DNA from: Lobulomyces angularis
Taxonomy: Eukaryota; Chytridiomycota; Chytridiomycetes; Lobulomycetales; Lobulomycetaceae
Reading direction: 5' to 3'
Assembly: GCA_027604685.1 (NCBI GenBank)
Contig: JADHYX010000277.1
Span: forward strand, 1 to 29,437
Length of the DNA stretch: 29,437 nt
Shown: piece after piece, positions 9,238-22,000 of the stretch
How positions within the stretch are numbered: position 1 is the stretch's first letter
Layout: every line of letters begins with the position of its first letter
Translations under genes and position numbers: made by a program
The notes under the pieces: generated by a model
What the model was told of the DNA's origin: nothing
Databases searched by the model: none
What the model saw: only the letters and a program-made list of their open reading frames with translations

Positions 9238-12200
9238 TCAAACAACGTTTAAAACTATTGGTTCACCACCCCAAAAAATGTTTTCAGTTACTAAATTTTC
9301 TTGCTTAAAGTTTTCACAGTGATAAAAAAATTTAAAAATTCCTGATTTCAAAAGAAGGCAAGGTAACTTGATTTTTACGTCACTTTTTGCTTTCATACTA
9401 GATAAAATTTGCAGACTTCCTAAACATAAAATCTTTTCTTCTAAACTTTTCATTACGACTTCTCCATTTTGCATATCTTGTACAGGTTGGATTCTGAAAC
9501 AAACATTCATTGGAAATTCTAAAAAATAAGTTTAATTTTAAAGGAATGAAACTAAAAGATTATGTCAAAAAACCTCTTTTATTTGTTACAGTCCATTCTA
9601 GTTCAACCATATCTCCCGTCTGGCACTGATAAGTCGATCCCCCCATATCTATGATCGTTTGTGAGGTTTCTACACCATTTCGAGTAATATTATTCACATT
9701 TGTGGAAAATGATATTTCTTCAATGACTAACGAGTTTAGCATTCCACTGCTTAAATGAATAGATCTTAAATTGAATAGACCTGTCCTTTCCTTGGACTAG
9801 CAATTTTTTTTAAAATCAATCAATGATAAATATCGGTGCAACTTACATAGGTCCACTTTGATACTATCCTACCGCGCTTATTTAAGCCACCGATTAAGTA
9901 TTCCTTGTACCAAAATAGAGATCTCCTTTTTTTTTCTTCCACATCTGAAAATTTTTGTGTTTTCCCAACAACAAATTGCTTGATAAATAGTCTTATGGAA
10001 GAAAATGCGTAAAAATTATTAAAATACCTTCCAGTCAGGTATAGGAATTGCTGCTTCAACTACTTCTTTTGGTAACCATAACCTCTTGATGGGTAAAATA
10101 ACCCTAAAAAATATAAACATAGTTATGCTAGTATAGAAAAACCTTTTAACTGAATTAGAATGCACCACAGTGGAAAATGAATATTTTATATTATTACTTT
10201 CGTCTATAAATTTAATTAGACAAACTATTTATAAAAATGAAGTTTATATTACCTTCATAAATCTCAAATTGAACTTCAAAAGGATGGCTCCAAACATTTC
10301 TGAGATCAAACGTTAATAAGCAATAATCTTTCGCAGCACTTGAAGGCAAGTTTTTCATGATTTCACCTTGCTCATCACCAAAAGGATCCACCATCATTTC
10401 TAAAAATTTCAGAGTGAAGTTTAATAGAAAATTAAGAAAAATTACCTTCAAGAGACAAAAAATTATTTCCTAGTTTTAATAACGGATTTAATTTGACAGG
10501 AAAACTAACCTTCAAATCCTGATTTTCTTTACTTATCTCATAACTTCGATTGTTATAAAAAATTTTATTTTCTTTCTCCTCATTCACCTGGGAAAAGTTA
10601 TTATCAAATAAAAACATTGAATCTTTCCCAAACAACAAAATATCCTTATTGGAAACAATCAATGCCTCTTGAACTGAAATTAACACTGGTATAAAAAGTT
10701 GTCTAGTAAAAAATGTTTTAGGTGTTTTTTCTGTTGAAGAGAAGTCTTCCAATTCGGATTTATCCATTTCTGGTATATAACCATACTCAACTTTAATGAC
10801 GCCACCAGTGCTACAATTAAAATCAGAATTTTTTAAGGTTACCTTTTAACCAACCTGTATCGTTTGCCATAAACACATACAACAATTTCTGTAGTCTCAC
10901 CAGGAAAAAGCTCAAATATAATGGTTTGATTTATAGCCTTCCCAATGTATTCACCTTCACTTTTTCCTTTTAGCCAAAACGTTCGAAGACTGTAATCATA
11001 AACATCCCTCTCAAATGCATCCTCTGCTGTTTCTATTACCGTTTCGGCGACTTTAGAATAATTTTCCTTTATACTAATAGCCAAATAGTTAATTTTTACT
11101 GAGGAAATATTTTCTAAAATTATTGGAAATTCCATTTTTTCCCCTTCAAAAAGCATTAAAGCTCCGGCATTTACTGGGAAGCCTAGGTCAGCTCTTAATA
11201 CAGGTTGCACCTCTATTACTTTAACATCAATAGACCACCCTGTTTCAGTGTCTAATATCTTTTCGTCATTTGATAGCTGTGTAGCTTCGCCCTTCTTTTT
11301 CTGAAAACTCAAAATTTTTCCTACCCTTTCTCTATCGTTTTGTTTTCTTTTTTTTCCATCTTTGGAACTTTTTGTGGGATCATCCAAAAATTTTGAGACT
11401 GGATCAATATTTTCCTCCACAGAACCCCCAAACATGCGAACTGTGCAACCATGAATACGTAACACTCCGCTTTCTAATGGCACACCGCTTACTTTCACTA
11501 TTTGGTTGCGACTACCTCCTTCAACGATGGTGGACGTTGAATTAGATTTAAAGGCTATACCAGATGTTCTAAAATAGAAAAAATGGGAAAGAAATTTGGA
11601 AAAATGTCGTTACCGAATTACAATGCTTTGGATATCCAAACTGAACGAAAAAGGATTTGCAACTGTTACATCAAAATATACTGGCTCATTGACAACTAAA
11701 ATTACCTAAAAAAATGAATATAAAAATTAATTTTCTGAATATACCTCAGTGTACTCCTTTTTTGAGAAATTCTTTTTCCCGTTTTTCTTGTCATAAGGAT
11801 TGTAAATAAAAGGATCTTTAGATTTTAAAACTGCCGACTCCTTAGAAGAACTTAATTCCGTTATTGAATGTTTTATAGGAAGTTTTCGAAGTGTTTGGCT
11901 AAAAATTTCAATTTTATTAAAAGATTAAAATTTTACCGTATTATATCCAATCTTCTTAAAACTGGAACTCCAATTACGCCTCCAATTACATTTTTAACTA
12001 AAATTGATGATAGTTCTGCACAATTTTGTTCCATCGCCATTAAGTTTGGTTCTTCACTCTGGATTCTATTTTTAATCACTATTCCCTGAAGTTTTTCCGA
12101 AAGTTCAATCTGTTCCTGCTTACTAAGGTGTTTATGAAGCCTTCTTAAAAGTCTTGTTATATATATTATGGCATTTGAATAATCTACAACACCAATAAAA

Positions 12201-14684
12201 AAATTTAATTTATGATGTGCTTTTATATACCATCAGAAGCCTCAGCTATATCAATAGCTTCTTTTAAAACGTTTATTTGAAGTTCAGGCCAGCCAAATCT
12301 GACTCTTGAAAGAGCAATTCTTTTCTTGTAACTTTCTACCACAGTATCAACACCTCTATGGCCATCAAGATCCAAGTCATCAAAATATTCTGTCAGCCAG
12401 TCATCCTCATCGACTTGTTTAACATTCACGAACGCGTCATCTAGCAATAAAAAATGCGAATAGAAAAAGTAAAATTACACAGCAGTGGATGTTGCTGTAC
12501 CTTTTCCACCAATCCCCAAAGCACTACAGACATGACGCATACATTCTAATGTCTCACTTGTCGGTTTTTGATAAGAACTATTAAAGCTGTCAGAAAGTAA
12601 TTGCGACCCAACGCCACTGTGGGAAGAATTTGAATCATTTGCATGTTGATAAGATTGTATGCCACTTAACCTTCTAATATTTGCGTTACTCTTCATAGAA
12701 GATAGAACAACTAAACCGGTTTGGCGGAGAAAAAATGAATGTTTTCTCTTATATCCAATTAAACCAAACAACGCTGCCATCGTAGAAACTGCCCAAATTT
12801 GGTCGCTCATTGATAAATATTCAATACCGCTACTCCACGCCTTCATAATCCAGGAATTTACGTCGACTTTCATAACACCAAGCCCTCCGTACAAAACTAT
12901 CCGGTCTCTGTCCAGGGGATTCTGTCCTGACGGTCCTGTCTGAGGTATACTGTTACCAACAGCACTTCTAACACTCCCGCCCATGGCTTGAGCGATGTCA
13001 GTAATCATTTTGGTTTCTGCCACATTTAAAGGAAAATTTGCTCCGCCTATATGACCATAAAAATTATTTTTATTTCTTAAACTGAAATTTTATACCACTA
13101 AAAAATGAGTGAAAATTTCCCAAATGCAAACAAGCTAAAAATTTTGCAATTTTTAGACAAGCGGCTATTTGAGTTATTGGATAAAATCCTTGGTGGCCCG
13201 GTTGAAATGCTTTTTCATATAAAATTATAATTTCACGAAAACGTTCGGGGACTTCGCTTAAAGAATTTCTTAAAGTGGAATTTTCGTTACTGGCGCCAAG
13301 GATTTTTGAAAATGAATTATTATTGGTATCCAAAATGGAATTTACTTTAACACTATCCTCAGTTTCAAATTTTTGTTTTGATGGAGTAGATTCGTCAGGG
13401 GGTTGAGGCTATACAAAACATTATGCAAGAATTTTCATTACACTTACACCAAGACCAGCCTTTTCAATTGTAACAATCAACGAAGCTACACAATGCGATT
13501 CTAACGCCGCGGCTTGCCAAAGATAATCTGCATTAATTTTCAATGTTTCAATTGCCGCCTGATAACTGAATGGCAAGTAAACAAAATTTAAAAGTCACTA
13601 AAGTACATACATATTAACAGCAACATCAGATCTTCCTGCAAGCAAAAATATATCCCCTATCAACTTTTGAGCGCGAGAAGGAGTCCTTTTTTTGTTTTTA
13701 TCGGAAGTATTTAGCAATCCTCCTAAATTGCTAAACCCAGAGGCTTCAGATTTTTCTAATGCTGCATCTCTAGCGTTTGCAGAATAGCTTGACTGATTGG
13801 GATTAGGGCTATTCGGATTATTAAGTGGGGTTTGAGGACTGCTTACTGAGTATGACGTATTTACATTCAATGGTGATATCATAATCGGTCCACTAATCAA
13901 ATTTCGCTTTTCAATTTGAGTAGCCTTGAAAGTAAAAACCTAAGTATTATAATCAAAGCTAAAAATTTACAAATGTTCCGAGTGCCCCCAAAAGTTCACT
14001 GGAAAAATCAGTCATCATTGTATTCAAGTAAAAATCTAAGTGGCCAACTAATAATACATATAACGAATTATAGGTACTTAGAAAGAGCTAGATGAAATAC
14101 CATTTGGAATCATTATTGGACCTTTCACATCATCAGCTTGATTTTCTGAAGGCTCAAATGCAAAACACCGACTAGTTAAAGATGTTGGATACTAAAATTA
14201 AGTATTTCAAATTTATTTCTTTTTTCGATAGTTTGTCTTTTATTTGTTTTGCACAACTTACTCTTGTTGACAACTGTTTAAATTTTTTATATCCATCAGT
14301 CAAACTTGACACTTGCTGACAATGCATTATACCGATTATTCCAAATATTTGCTTGTTTAATTGAAAGTCTTCCAGAGGTTGATGTTCTTTATTGTACGAA
14401 GTAACGAAGTTAAAATTAACATGACCTGAGTGATAAAGTTTTTCAGTATATTTATTGGTATTTTTATGTGGAGGATTCAAGTCACCAATGTAAACTTGAT
14501 GAAATTTGGTAATACAGTCCAAATATTTTTTAAATGTTTCCTTATATATGATTAGTAAAAAAAATTAAAAGAATTGCTTTGTAGTTACTGTTCTTATCGG
14601 GTGAATTGGAATAACTATAATTCTAATTCTAGCATCATCTAGCAAATTAAGTTTGGTAGATGATATATTTAATGATTTTTTCAT
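9238..14684 (-). CDS. TRS120: TRAPP complex subunit Trs120/TRAPPC9
   Basis: Subunit of TRAPPII, the Rab (Ypt31/Rab11) exchange factor at late Golgi and recycling membranes. This is the longest gene in the window, with well over ten short introns. The start ATG at 14684 leads into a strand-rich N-terminus containing RIRIIVIPIHPIRT. Then come PLEDFQLNKQIFGIIGIMHC, YPTSLTSRCFAFEPSENQ, and HLDFYLNTMMTDFSSELL. The TPR-like middle has RAQKLIGDIFLLAGRSDVAV followed by DYLWQAAALESHCVASLIV, and KHSFFLRQTGLVVLSSM. The C-terminal beta-sandwich half contains VSGVPLESGVLRIHGCTVRM, and the protein ends in NIFWGGEPIVLNVV. Each of these blocks matches Trs120/TRAPPC9 in order, so the assignment is firm. Individual exon edges in the C-terminal half (9238-11900) are less certain. 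The gene is divergent from the Ess1 gene, with only 100 bp between the starts. Confidence 0.92.
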
Positions 14685-14784
14685 TGGATTAATGATCTAA
14701 ATGAAAATAGATCTATTTTTTTTACAAAAAAAAATTTTACAATACAAAATAAGTTAATTTAGGAAAGAAATCTTAAAAAAAAAG
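14685..14784. promoter_or_regulatory. 100-bp bidirectional promoter of TRS120 and ESS1
   Basis: The start codons of the divergent Trs120 and Ess1 genes are only 100 bp apart, so both promoters and both 5' leaders must fit here. The interval is AT-rich with T8 at 14716-14723 and A9 at 14727-14735, and A-rich sequence directly precedes the Ess1 ATG. No defined box is identifiable. Confidence 0.55.
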
Positions 14785-15499
14785 ATGTCAACTGAAGAAG
14801 TAGTTTCGCTAAGCGCAGATACATATGAAGAAAGATGGTCAAATTCTAATAACAAAGTTTATTACTTAAATTTATCTAATAATCAGTCTCAGTGGGAAAA
14901 GCCTACAGAATACAAAGAGTTAATATTGCTAAAGGTCTATCCAGTTAGAGCCTCTCATCTACTCGTTAAACACAATCAATCAAGGCGGCCATCGTCATGG
15001 AAACAAGTAAATTAAATTATACTGATTTTAAAAGTTTAACATTTGCATCATGCAAATTTTTTAGGCAGAAATAACGAGAACTAAAGAAGAAGCTTTGGAA
15101 ATTATATCAGCTTTTCGAAAGAAGATAACAGAAGAAAATGTTGATTTTGCATCCCTGGCTTCAGTTGAAAGTGATTGCAGTTCTGCCAAAAATGGTGGAG
15201 ATTTAGGATACTTTGGCGGCCCATCAAAAGTAAAAATGCAAGGTATTTACACTTTTGCAGTAAAATTTCTCATTATATTTTTTTGCAAATTTTCGCAGAG
15301 GAATTTGATAGAGCTACGTAATATTTAATTTTCTGCAATGTTTTTAATATTTTATTTTATTTTTTTAGTTTTGCACTAGAAGTAGGACAATTAAGTGAGC
15401 CAGTTGAATCAGCTAGCGGAATTCACCTGATTTTAAGGTAAACTATTGATTAACAATATTTCAAAGCTAAAGAACAATTTTTATTAAAGAACAGCATAA
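14785..15499 (+). CDS. ESS1: Peptidyl-prolyl cis-trans isomerase Ess1/Pin1 (WW + parvulin)
   Basis: Phospho-Ser/Thr-Pro isomerase acting on the RNA polymerase II tail and other mitotic or transcription substrates. Exons: 14785-15006, 15065-15242, 15299-15317 (19 nt), 15369-15437 and probably 15490-15499. They sum to 165 residues (Pin1 has 163). WW domain is at residues 9-41 and parvulin domain from residue 54. Catalytic features are all present: SHLLVKH, the phosphate-binding [21 protein letters not shown] with the active-site Cys, and SGIHLILR with the second His. The WW domain is unusual, with Tyr14 where Pin1 has Trp11 and Asn20 where Pin1 has Arg17; the second Trp (37) is kept. If the last 52-nt intron is not spliced, the protein stops three codons earlier (TAA 15439-15441). 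Confidence 0.95.
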
Positions 15500-15705
15500 T
15501 TTAGCTACAAAATGCAAACCAAAAAATCTGCAATAATTTGAATTTTAAATTAGTCATTTAGAAAATGTTTGTTATGATTTTTGCACATTATAATTTATAA
15601 ATTCTTTAGTTTTATATTAGATATAACTCAACTATTGAATTAATCAAAAAAAAAAAATTTTCCCAATTTTAAAATACGAGGTTTTTGGATAATAAAAAAC
15701 TTCCA

Positions 15706-16448
15706 ATGTCAAATAAACACTTTGAATTTCCATCCATCTATAATTTTCCACCTTTTTTTACGAAACAGCCAAACGAGGAAACATGGTTGAAACAGAAGCA
15801 ACTTTGGATTGACTTAATATTGAATTATTATAGAACTATGAAAATAACTGTAATTCAAATTAAAAAGGAATCTAAAGAGGCCATATTTGTGAATGATAAA
15901 ATAAAAAGTAATGAATTTATTAAAATTAATATGGAAAAACTTCTTTTTTTTTTTGTTAAGACATTATCTATTTTTACGAATAAAAACTAAAAAAAAAAAC
16001 GTTAATAAGGAAGCCTAAGTTTGGTTGACATTAACCTTATATTTAGTGAGCTGGTGAAACTTGGTTTAGCTGAATATGAGGATAATAGGGATAAAGAGAT
16101 TATTTTTATATACTGGAAAAAACCAAATGAATGGGCAGATCTCATTTATAAGTGGGTATGAACTTAACAAATTTGAATTGCTTAAACGACAGCTATGTTG
16201 TAAGGTGTTTGACAACGGCTTGGTTAATACAATTTGTACAGTGTTTGAGTTAATTCATGGAGAAAACACGGAGGGAGAAGGTTAATGATATTTTAAGACT
16301 GTTTTCTTAAAACTTTTCTAAATTTTTAGAATTTCATAACCTGGATGAAAGAATAATGAAAAAAGCATTAAATATTTTAAACAAAAACGGAAAAGCGCAG
16401 ATTTTTAGTGGCTCCAATCCTGAAGAGCTAGGTGTAAAGTTTTATTAA
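15706..16448 (+). CDS. VPS25: ESCRT-II subunit VPS25
   Basis: Winged-helix subunit of ESCRT-II, which links ESCRT-I to ESCRT-III during sorting of ubiquitinated membrane proteins into multivesicular bodies. Exons: 15706-15907, 16010-16155, 16193-16280 and 16330-16448, giving 184 residues (human 176). The N-terminus FEFPSIYNFPPFFTKQPNEE holds the PPFF/PPxF motif that docks VPS22/VPS36. The first winged helix includes LVDINLIFSELVKLGLAEY and IIFIYWKKPNEWADLIYKW. The second includes TVFELIHGENTEGEEFHNLD and ends GKAQIFSGSNPEELGVKFY. The first intron is 102 nt, about twice the local norm. The second is only 37 nt and is required because the unspliced frame hits a stop just after WADLIYKWV. Downstream of ESS1 by about 200 bp, convergent with CCT4. 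Confidence 0.95.
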
Positions 16449-16657
16449 TTTTTACGAAACTAAAGAAATTGAACTAAAACACATGAAGAGGTTGGTAAGA
16501 GTAGTCAACCCGTTACAAGAAAACTTTAAATTATTAAAAAATAAATTAATTTTAGTTAACTAAAAACCAAATATTACACAAAAAACTTTCATTAACAAAA
16601 ACTACAAGAAAAAACTAATTATATAATAAAATAATAAACAATAATTTAAAATATAGC

Positions 16658-18752
16658 TTATCTAACAGAAACAATGTCATCAATTTTCATAATCTAAACA
16701 AAAATTAAGTAAAATCTTAAAATAATAAGAAAACTTACCATTTTAACTGTGTCAGTTGCAAGTTCCAGTGCACTAGTGGATACTAGCAAAGGTTGGATAA
16801 CATTTTCCTCTAAAATGTTACTTATCGTTCCCTAAAAAGCAAAAATAAATAAGTAACATCAAAAAAACCATATATACCTTTCGAACGTTTATTCCAGCAG
16901 TTTTTTCACCATTCGCATGTCTATTTCTAAGTTCAGTAACAATTCTAATTGGATTCAAACCAGCATTTTCTGCTAAAGTGGAAGGAATAACTTCTAACGC
17001 CTCTGCATAAGCTTGAAAACAATAAGCTTCCATTCCCTTTAGAGTTTTAGCGTACGCCATCAACCTTTGAGAAACTTCAATTTCTGGAGCACCACCACCT
17101 GCTATCAAAGCTTTTTTTTTTACTAAGCATCGAATTACACAAAGGGCATCATGAAGAGATCTCTCTGCCTCTTCTAATACTAAATGGTTAGCACCATGAA
17201 TGATAATTGAACAAGTCTTCGCAGGAGTTTTAGCTCCTATTACTTTTACAACATTTGCACCTGCAGATTCAGTTTCTTCTACCAAATCAGCATAACCTAG
17301 TTTATCCTCAGTAAAAGATTCAATATCCGCAATAGGTTTTGCACCAGTAGACTGCATTAACACAAAAAAATAATATAAATTATTTTTTAAATATTAAAAT
17401 TACCTTGCAAATAAATTCTATTTCATCCCTTTCAATATCCTTTATAACTAGAATTTTTAATTTACTCAAAAAATGAAGGGAAAGTTCGTTTACGGCATCT
17501 CTTAAAATTGATTTTTGAATTAACACTACATTGCAACCAGTCTTCTTAATTTTTTTACATATGTTCAATAAATATTGACGTTCTTCTTTTAAAATTTTAT
17601 CCATCTGACGATAATCGTTGACAATAATTTGGTTATCCATGTCTGGCTTTGGAGGAGAAAGCTGAAATTGAATTAAAGCAATTTTAGCTTTTTCTATCTT
17701 TGTTGGCCCCCCTGCTGACTATAAAAAAATTTTATTTACTAAATACGGCAAAAAAAAAACCTTAATAACAGTTTGATTCAAAACTAAACCATCGACCAAT
17801 ACTGTGTCATCAATGGTACCACCTAACTTTTGAATTAATCTAATATCTTTCAATTCTACATTTGTAGCAGTAGCTGGATCAATAACCTTTAAAACGGAAT
17901 CCACGGCAATTGGACTTAATAGGTTTGAATACTGAGAAACAATTTTACTATTTAAACTTGTTGTCGCAGCTTTTAGTAAAGACTCTCTATCAGAAAGTTC
18001 CAATTTATTTGACATCTCGGTTAAATACTCTACAGCTTTTGTGGATGCATTGCTAAAGGCTTCCGCAATTGCAGTTGGGTGAATTCCTAGAATGTAATAT
18101 TACAACGATTTGCATAAACATTTCATACCCTTTTCTAAAAGTTTTTCAGTTGCACTCAAGAAGGAGCCGGCTAAAACTACAACACTTGTAGTTCCATCAC
18201 CTGCCTCAATATCTTGTGCAGCGGACAAATCCACTAACTAAAAAAAAAATTTTAAAAAAATATGTTAAATCTCTATTACCATTCTAGCTGCAGGATGCAT
18301 AACCATCATATTTTTTAAAATAGTAGCACCATCATTGGAAATTAACACATCTCCAGTTCCACCTTGAATCTAAAAAATGCTGCTTTAAAAAAAAACAAAA
18401 ATTAACAAACCATTTTGTCCATGCCTTTTGGACCTAAAGAAGTTCTAACGGCATCAGATAGAGCTTTAAAAAATAAAGAAATAGCATCAATAAAGGAAAA
18501 AGCTCTTAATGAAAATTCACTTACCTTTCGCGGCAATGATATTTGAGATCCTTACTTCCACTGGTTTACCTATTATTTCATATTAAATTTAAGGAATGAC
18601 ACTTCAAAACACTTACCTTTATCTTTAAATTGCTAAGGAATTGAAGAAAAAGGGAATAGGGAATAAAATTTAGACGACAATAGCATTAGGAAATTAAAAA
18701 ATAGAATTAGCAAATTTACCTGAGTAGGAGCAGTAGACTTTTGAGTAGACAT
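16658..18752 (-). CDS. CCT4: T-complex protein 1 subunit delta (CCT4)
   Basis: One of eight subunits of the cytosolic TRiC/CCT chaperonin that folds actin, tubulin and WD-repeat proteins using ATP. The sequence starts [11 protein letters not shown] at 18752 and shows every group II chaperonin block. These include [47 protein letters not shown], the catalytic [40 protein letters not shown], and [18 protein letters not shown] with [15 protein letters not shown]. They continue with [53 protein letters not shown] and the C-terminus IDDIVSVR. The delta subunit is indicated by this last block and by the apical-domain sequence. The gene is split by about nine introns of mostly 50 nt; the first is about 85 nt. 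No catalytic residue is missing in the parts read. Confidence 0.97.
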
Positions 18753-19021
18753 TATAATGCAAGATTGTTAAACTTTTTTTTTTTAGTTGTACAAATACCC
18801 TACTTCAAAACATTTAAAAACCCTAGTATGAAGGAATAACAGAAAATTCCTCTAATGCACTTCCTGCTAATTTTGATAGATCGTTACTATATACAGAAAT
18901 ATAAACTTTCATGCTTTTTCTATTCATCAACAACTAAACTAAACATGTTTTTAATCTAAATAATGTATCTTCACACAAAAAAATAATAACCAAAAAAATT
19001 GAGTTGAATTCAACACTACGT

Positions 19022-22000
19022 CTATAAAGGAAATTTTTTATATATGTAATTGAACAACGACAAAATCTTTCCACGATCCTCATTTACAATATCTGTATCT
19101 AAAATTAACTAAAATAACTTAAGTTTTTTAGTTACCTTGAGGAGTTAAGAATTGAGTTGGTATTCCTTTCTTACTTAAAAAGTTTAATGCAACAGCAATG
19201 TTATCAATTCTCTGAACAGGCAACATGCATCTCTTCTGATACTTCCCTACACTTTCTCCTGTTACCTTCTAATATAATGAAATATAAAAATGAAGTAATA
19301 ACTCATTTTTTAAACTCACTTCCAATGCGTAAATTAAGTATAGCCCATCCTTTAAAGATGTATATAAGTTGTCCACCTTTATATCCATAGAAGCTAAATG
19401 GAAATTTAACCAATGCAAAGCATTCTAAAAACATGCATAGTTAAATTTTTTTTAAAACAAAAACGTGTTTTTATATTACTTTTTCGATGGCTTTATCATC
19501 ACCACTCACACTATCTTTTACTTTTTTAATAATTACCGGAGAAGTTGGGTTAACATACGATGAATCATTCTGGGTATTAGGTACCTTTGGATAAAAAACA
19601 TTCAATTAAAAATTTAATAGTATGATTGCATTTTTACTGATTCATCATGTGTTTCTACATTTGCATGTTCAGCTGGCCTATATTTTTGAGGGACTGGCGG
19701 TTTAGGCTTTTGAGTTATCATCTCAGTCCTCTCCCCATCTCCCTCTAAAGTAGTGCTCTCGTGATGATCAATAGCAACTGACTTTGGACGCGATTTTAAG
19801 GTGGGCACTGTAGCTCCAGCGGTCATCCCAGGTATAGCAAATAGACCAGGAATTTTACGTTTTGGTGGGGAAGGTTTCTCTTCCTTATCAGTTTCACTAG
19901 ATTCCACGGTTAAATGTTCCAAACCACCATTAGCTTCACTTGAGTGCTGTTGTTCTACAGCATCCACATTTTCGTAATGTAGTTCATTTTCTTTTTCTAA
20001 AGAGGGATTTGATGCGGTTGCTGAAGGGGATGGTAGAGGTTTTGGTGGCTTATTCTTAACAACAGGTTTCTCCTCCTGTAACTCCTGTTGAGAAGAAATA
20101 GGAGACTTAACATTTGGGTCATCTGAAATGGCTCCACTAGATGAGGCTGTTTGTCGTCTAACTGGAGGCAATGGCCGAATCTTTGTAGCTGGAATTTCTG
20201 TTGAAGGTCCGTCTTTATTGACTTTATTTTCCGCCTTTATTTCATCAGTACTTCCTGGGTTTTTATTTCTTGGTTTCACAGGTGGTGGAATACCATGGTT
20301 TACATTCAGCATGTCTAAGCTTTTTCTCGTATCTTCAACCTCAGTATTATGCATCGGGATTGGAGGTCTTGATGGCGAGCCGTTAACAGAGTCAGTGATT
20401 TTTTTGTGATAATCAAATTCTTCCGGCTCCGCAGTTATGTTAGTGTTTCGATCTGTTGATCTACGAAGAGTTTGAGGAAGGCCCCCTCCCATCATCATTA
20501 CATTTACAGCTCCTGCAGGCATCCACTTCTTTGGTGCTGGTTTAGTTGCCTCCTCTGAAGCTTCGGCTTGAATATCTTCTTCATTAAAAGCTACTGGTTC
20601 ACGAGAATCATAAGCTAAAGTTTCCCCAGCGAGATCATCCTCCTCTTGTTGCTCAGATGTAGGATCAATAGGAGCAGGTGGGGAATCTACCGATGATGTT
20701 CTCTGAGGGTTAGGTTGTAATGGAATCTTTTCTTCTTCTTCATCATGCTTCACTTCCGTGGGCTTAAAGTCAATCGACTTTCGCAAATCTTGTTTAGACT
20801 GTTGATCATTATTCTTTTCTGATGGATCTTCCAACTGATGATCTGAACCGGAACCGTCCTTTTTTTTTGTTTTAGACTTAAATCCAAACAGTGATTTAAA
20901 TCCTTTTTTTTCTTTTTTTTCTTTTTTTTCAATTTGAAATCTTGATGCAGGCGGTGACCCCATTTCGGATTTCCTTTTTTCATTTGCAGGTGTATTCTCG
21001 ACTGAATCAGAGCTTTCAAAATAGTTCACTGCATCTAAAGGAGGAGACTTAGAGTTTACAGCATCAACAGATTTTGATTTTTCTGGTGAAGGTTTTCTTG
21101 CTGCAACAGGAGGTGGTACAGGGGTGGCATGCTCTTTGACAGGTGAACCTGAATTGTCCGTATTTGAAGTAACAGGTTCTTGAAATACTGATTCTTCTGG
21201 AGATGGAATAGTTTGTTGACGTAATGGCTCAACAGGTGGAACATTCTCAAACTTTGCTGAAGGTTCTTGCTCCCTGCTTACTTCAGCATCACCATTGGCT
21301 TCAAAGCTATCTACATCACTCACTGATTCTGCACGTTGATCCGGCCTTTTAGAAAGTACTGGAGCCGGAACAGAGAGCATTCTATTTAGATTATCCATCA
21401 AAGCAGCATTCCTCTGAGGAGATTTCGAAGATTGTGAAAGTTCATCTACAGACTGAGTCGCTGCTACAGGACTTTCTGGATGCTCGTGGTGTTCTGGAGT
21501 TGCTGATTTTTGTTCTTCGTGATGAAAAGTTCGTGGTGGTGGTATTGGCTTTGGACCTTTTTTAGATTGAGCTGGCTGCGGTATCTCTTCGTTATTATAG
21601 ACCAAATCCTCTCTTCTTTCCAATACAGGTGTTTTAACTTTAGCACCGCGTTTAGAATTAATCTATTACAAACGAAATTTAATATTATTAAAATGTTTAT
21701 TCCACAGATTTAATAAGCATATTTTTCATCGTTTCTTTCATATATTTAATTACCTCATATTCCGAGGAAGGAAGACCTTCAATTTTGGGTTCTTTTCTTT
21801 CTTGATCGCTATTTAACATTTGTTGATCTATAACTTGGGTTTCAATCTCGTCGCTTAACTCATTTAACTTTTCAATTAATTCAGCGTGCAAAGTTTCATC
21901 ACTAAGAACTATCATTTTTTGATAGTTACTTAATAACTTGGTTTTGAAATCTTCTTCTTCCAAATAACTTTGTAACAAGTGTCGCATTTCATTTTTTACT

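Noticed and set aside
19614..19638. Stop at 19614-19616 as the true C-terminus of the proline-rich protein
   Set aside because: The next exons form a full CH domain joined in frame through GT...AG introns, so the stop most likely lies in intron 4.
20128..20409. Plus-strand frame opposite the proline-rich scaffold, and other frames within it
   Set aside because: They are antisense or shifted readings of a strong coding region with clear composition on the minus strand.
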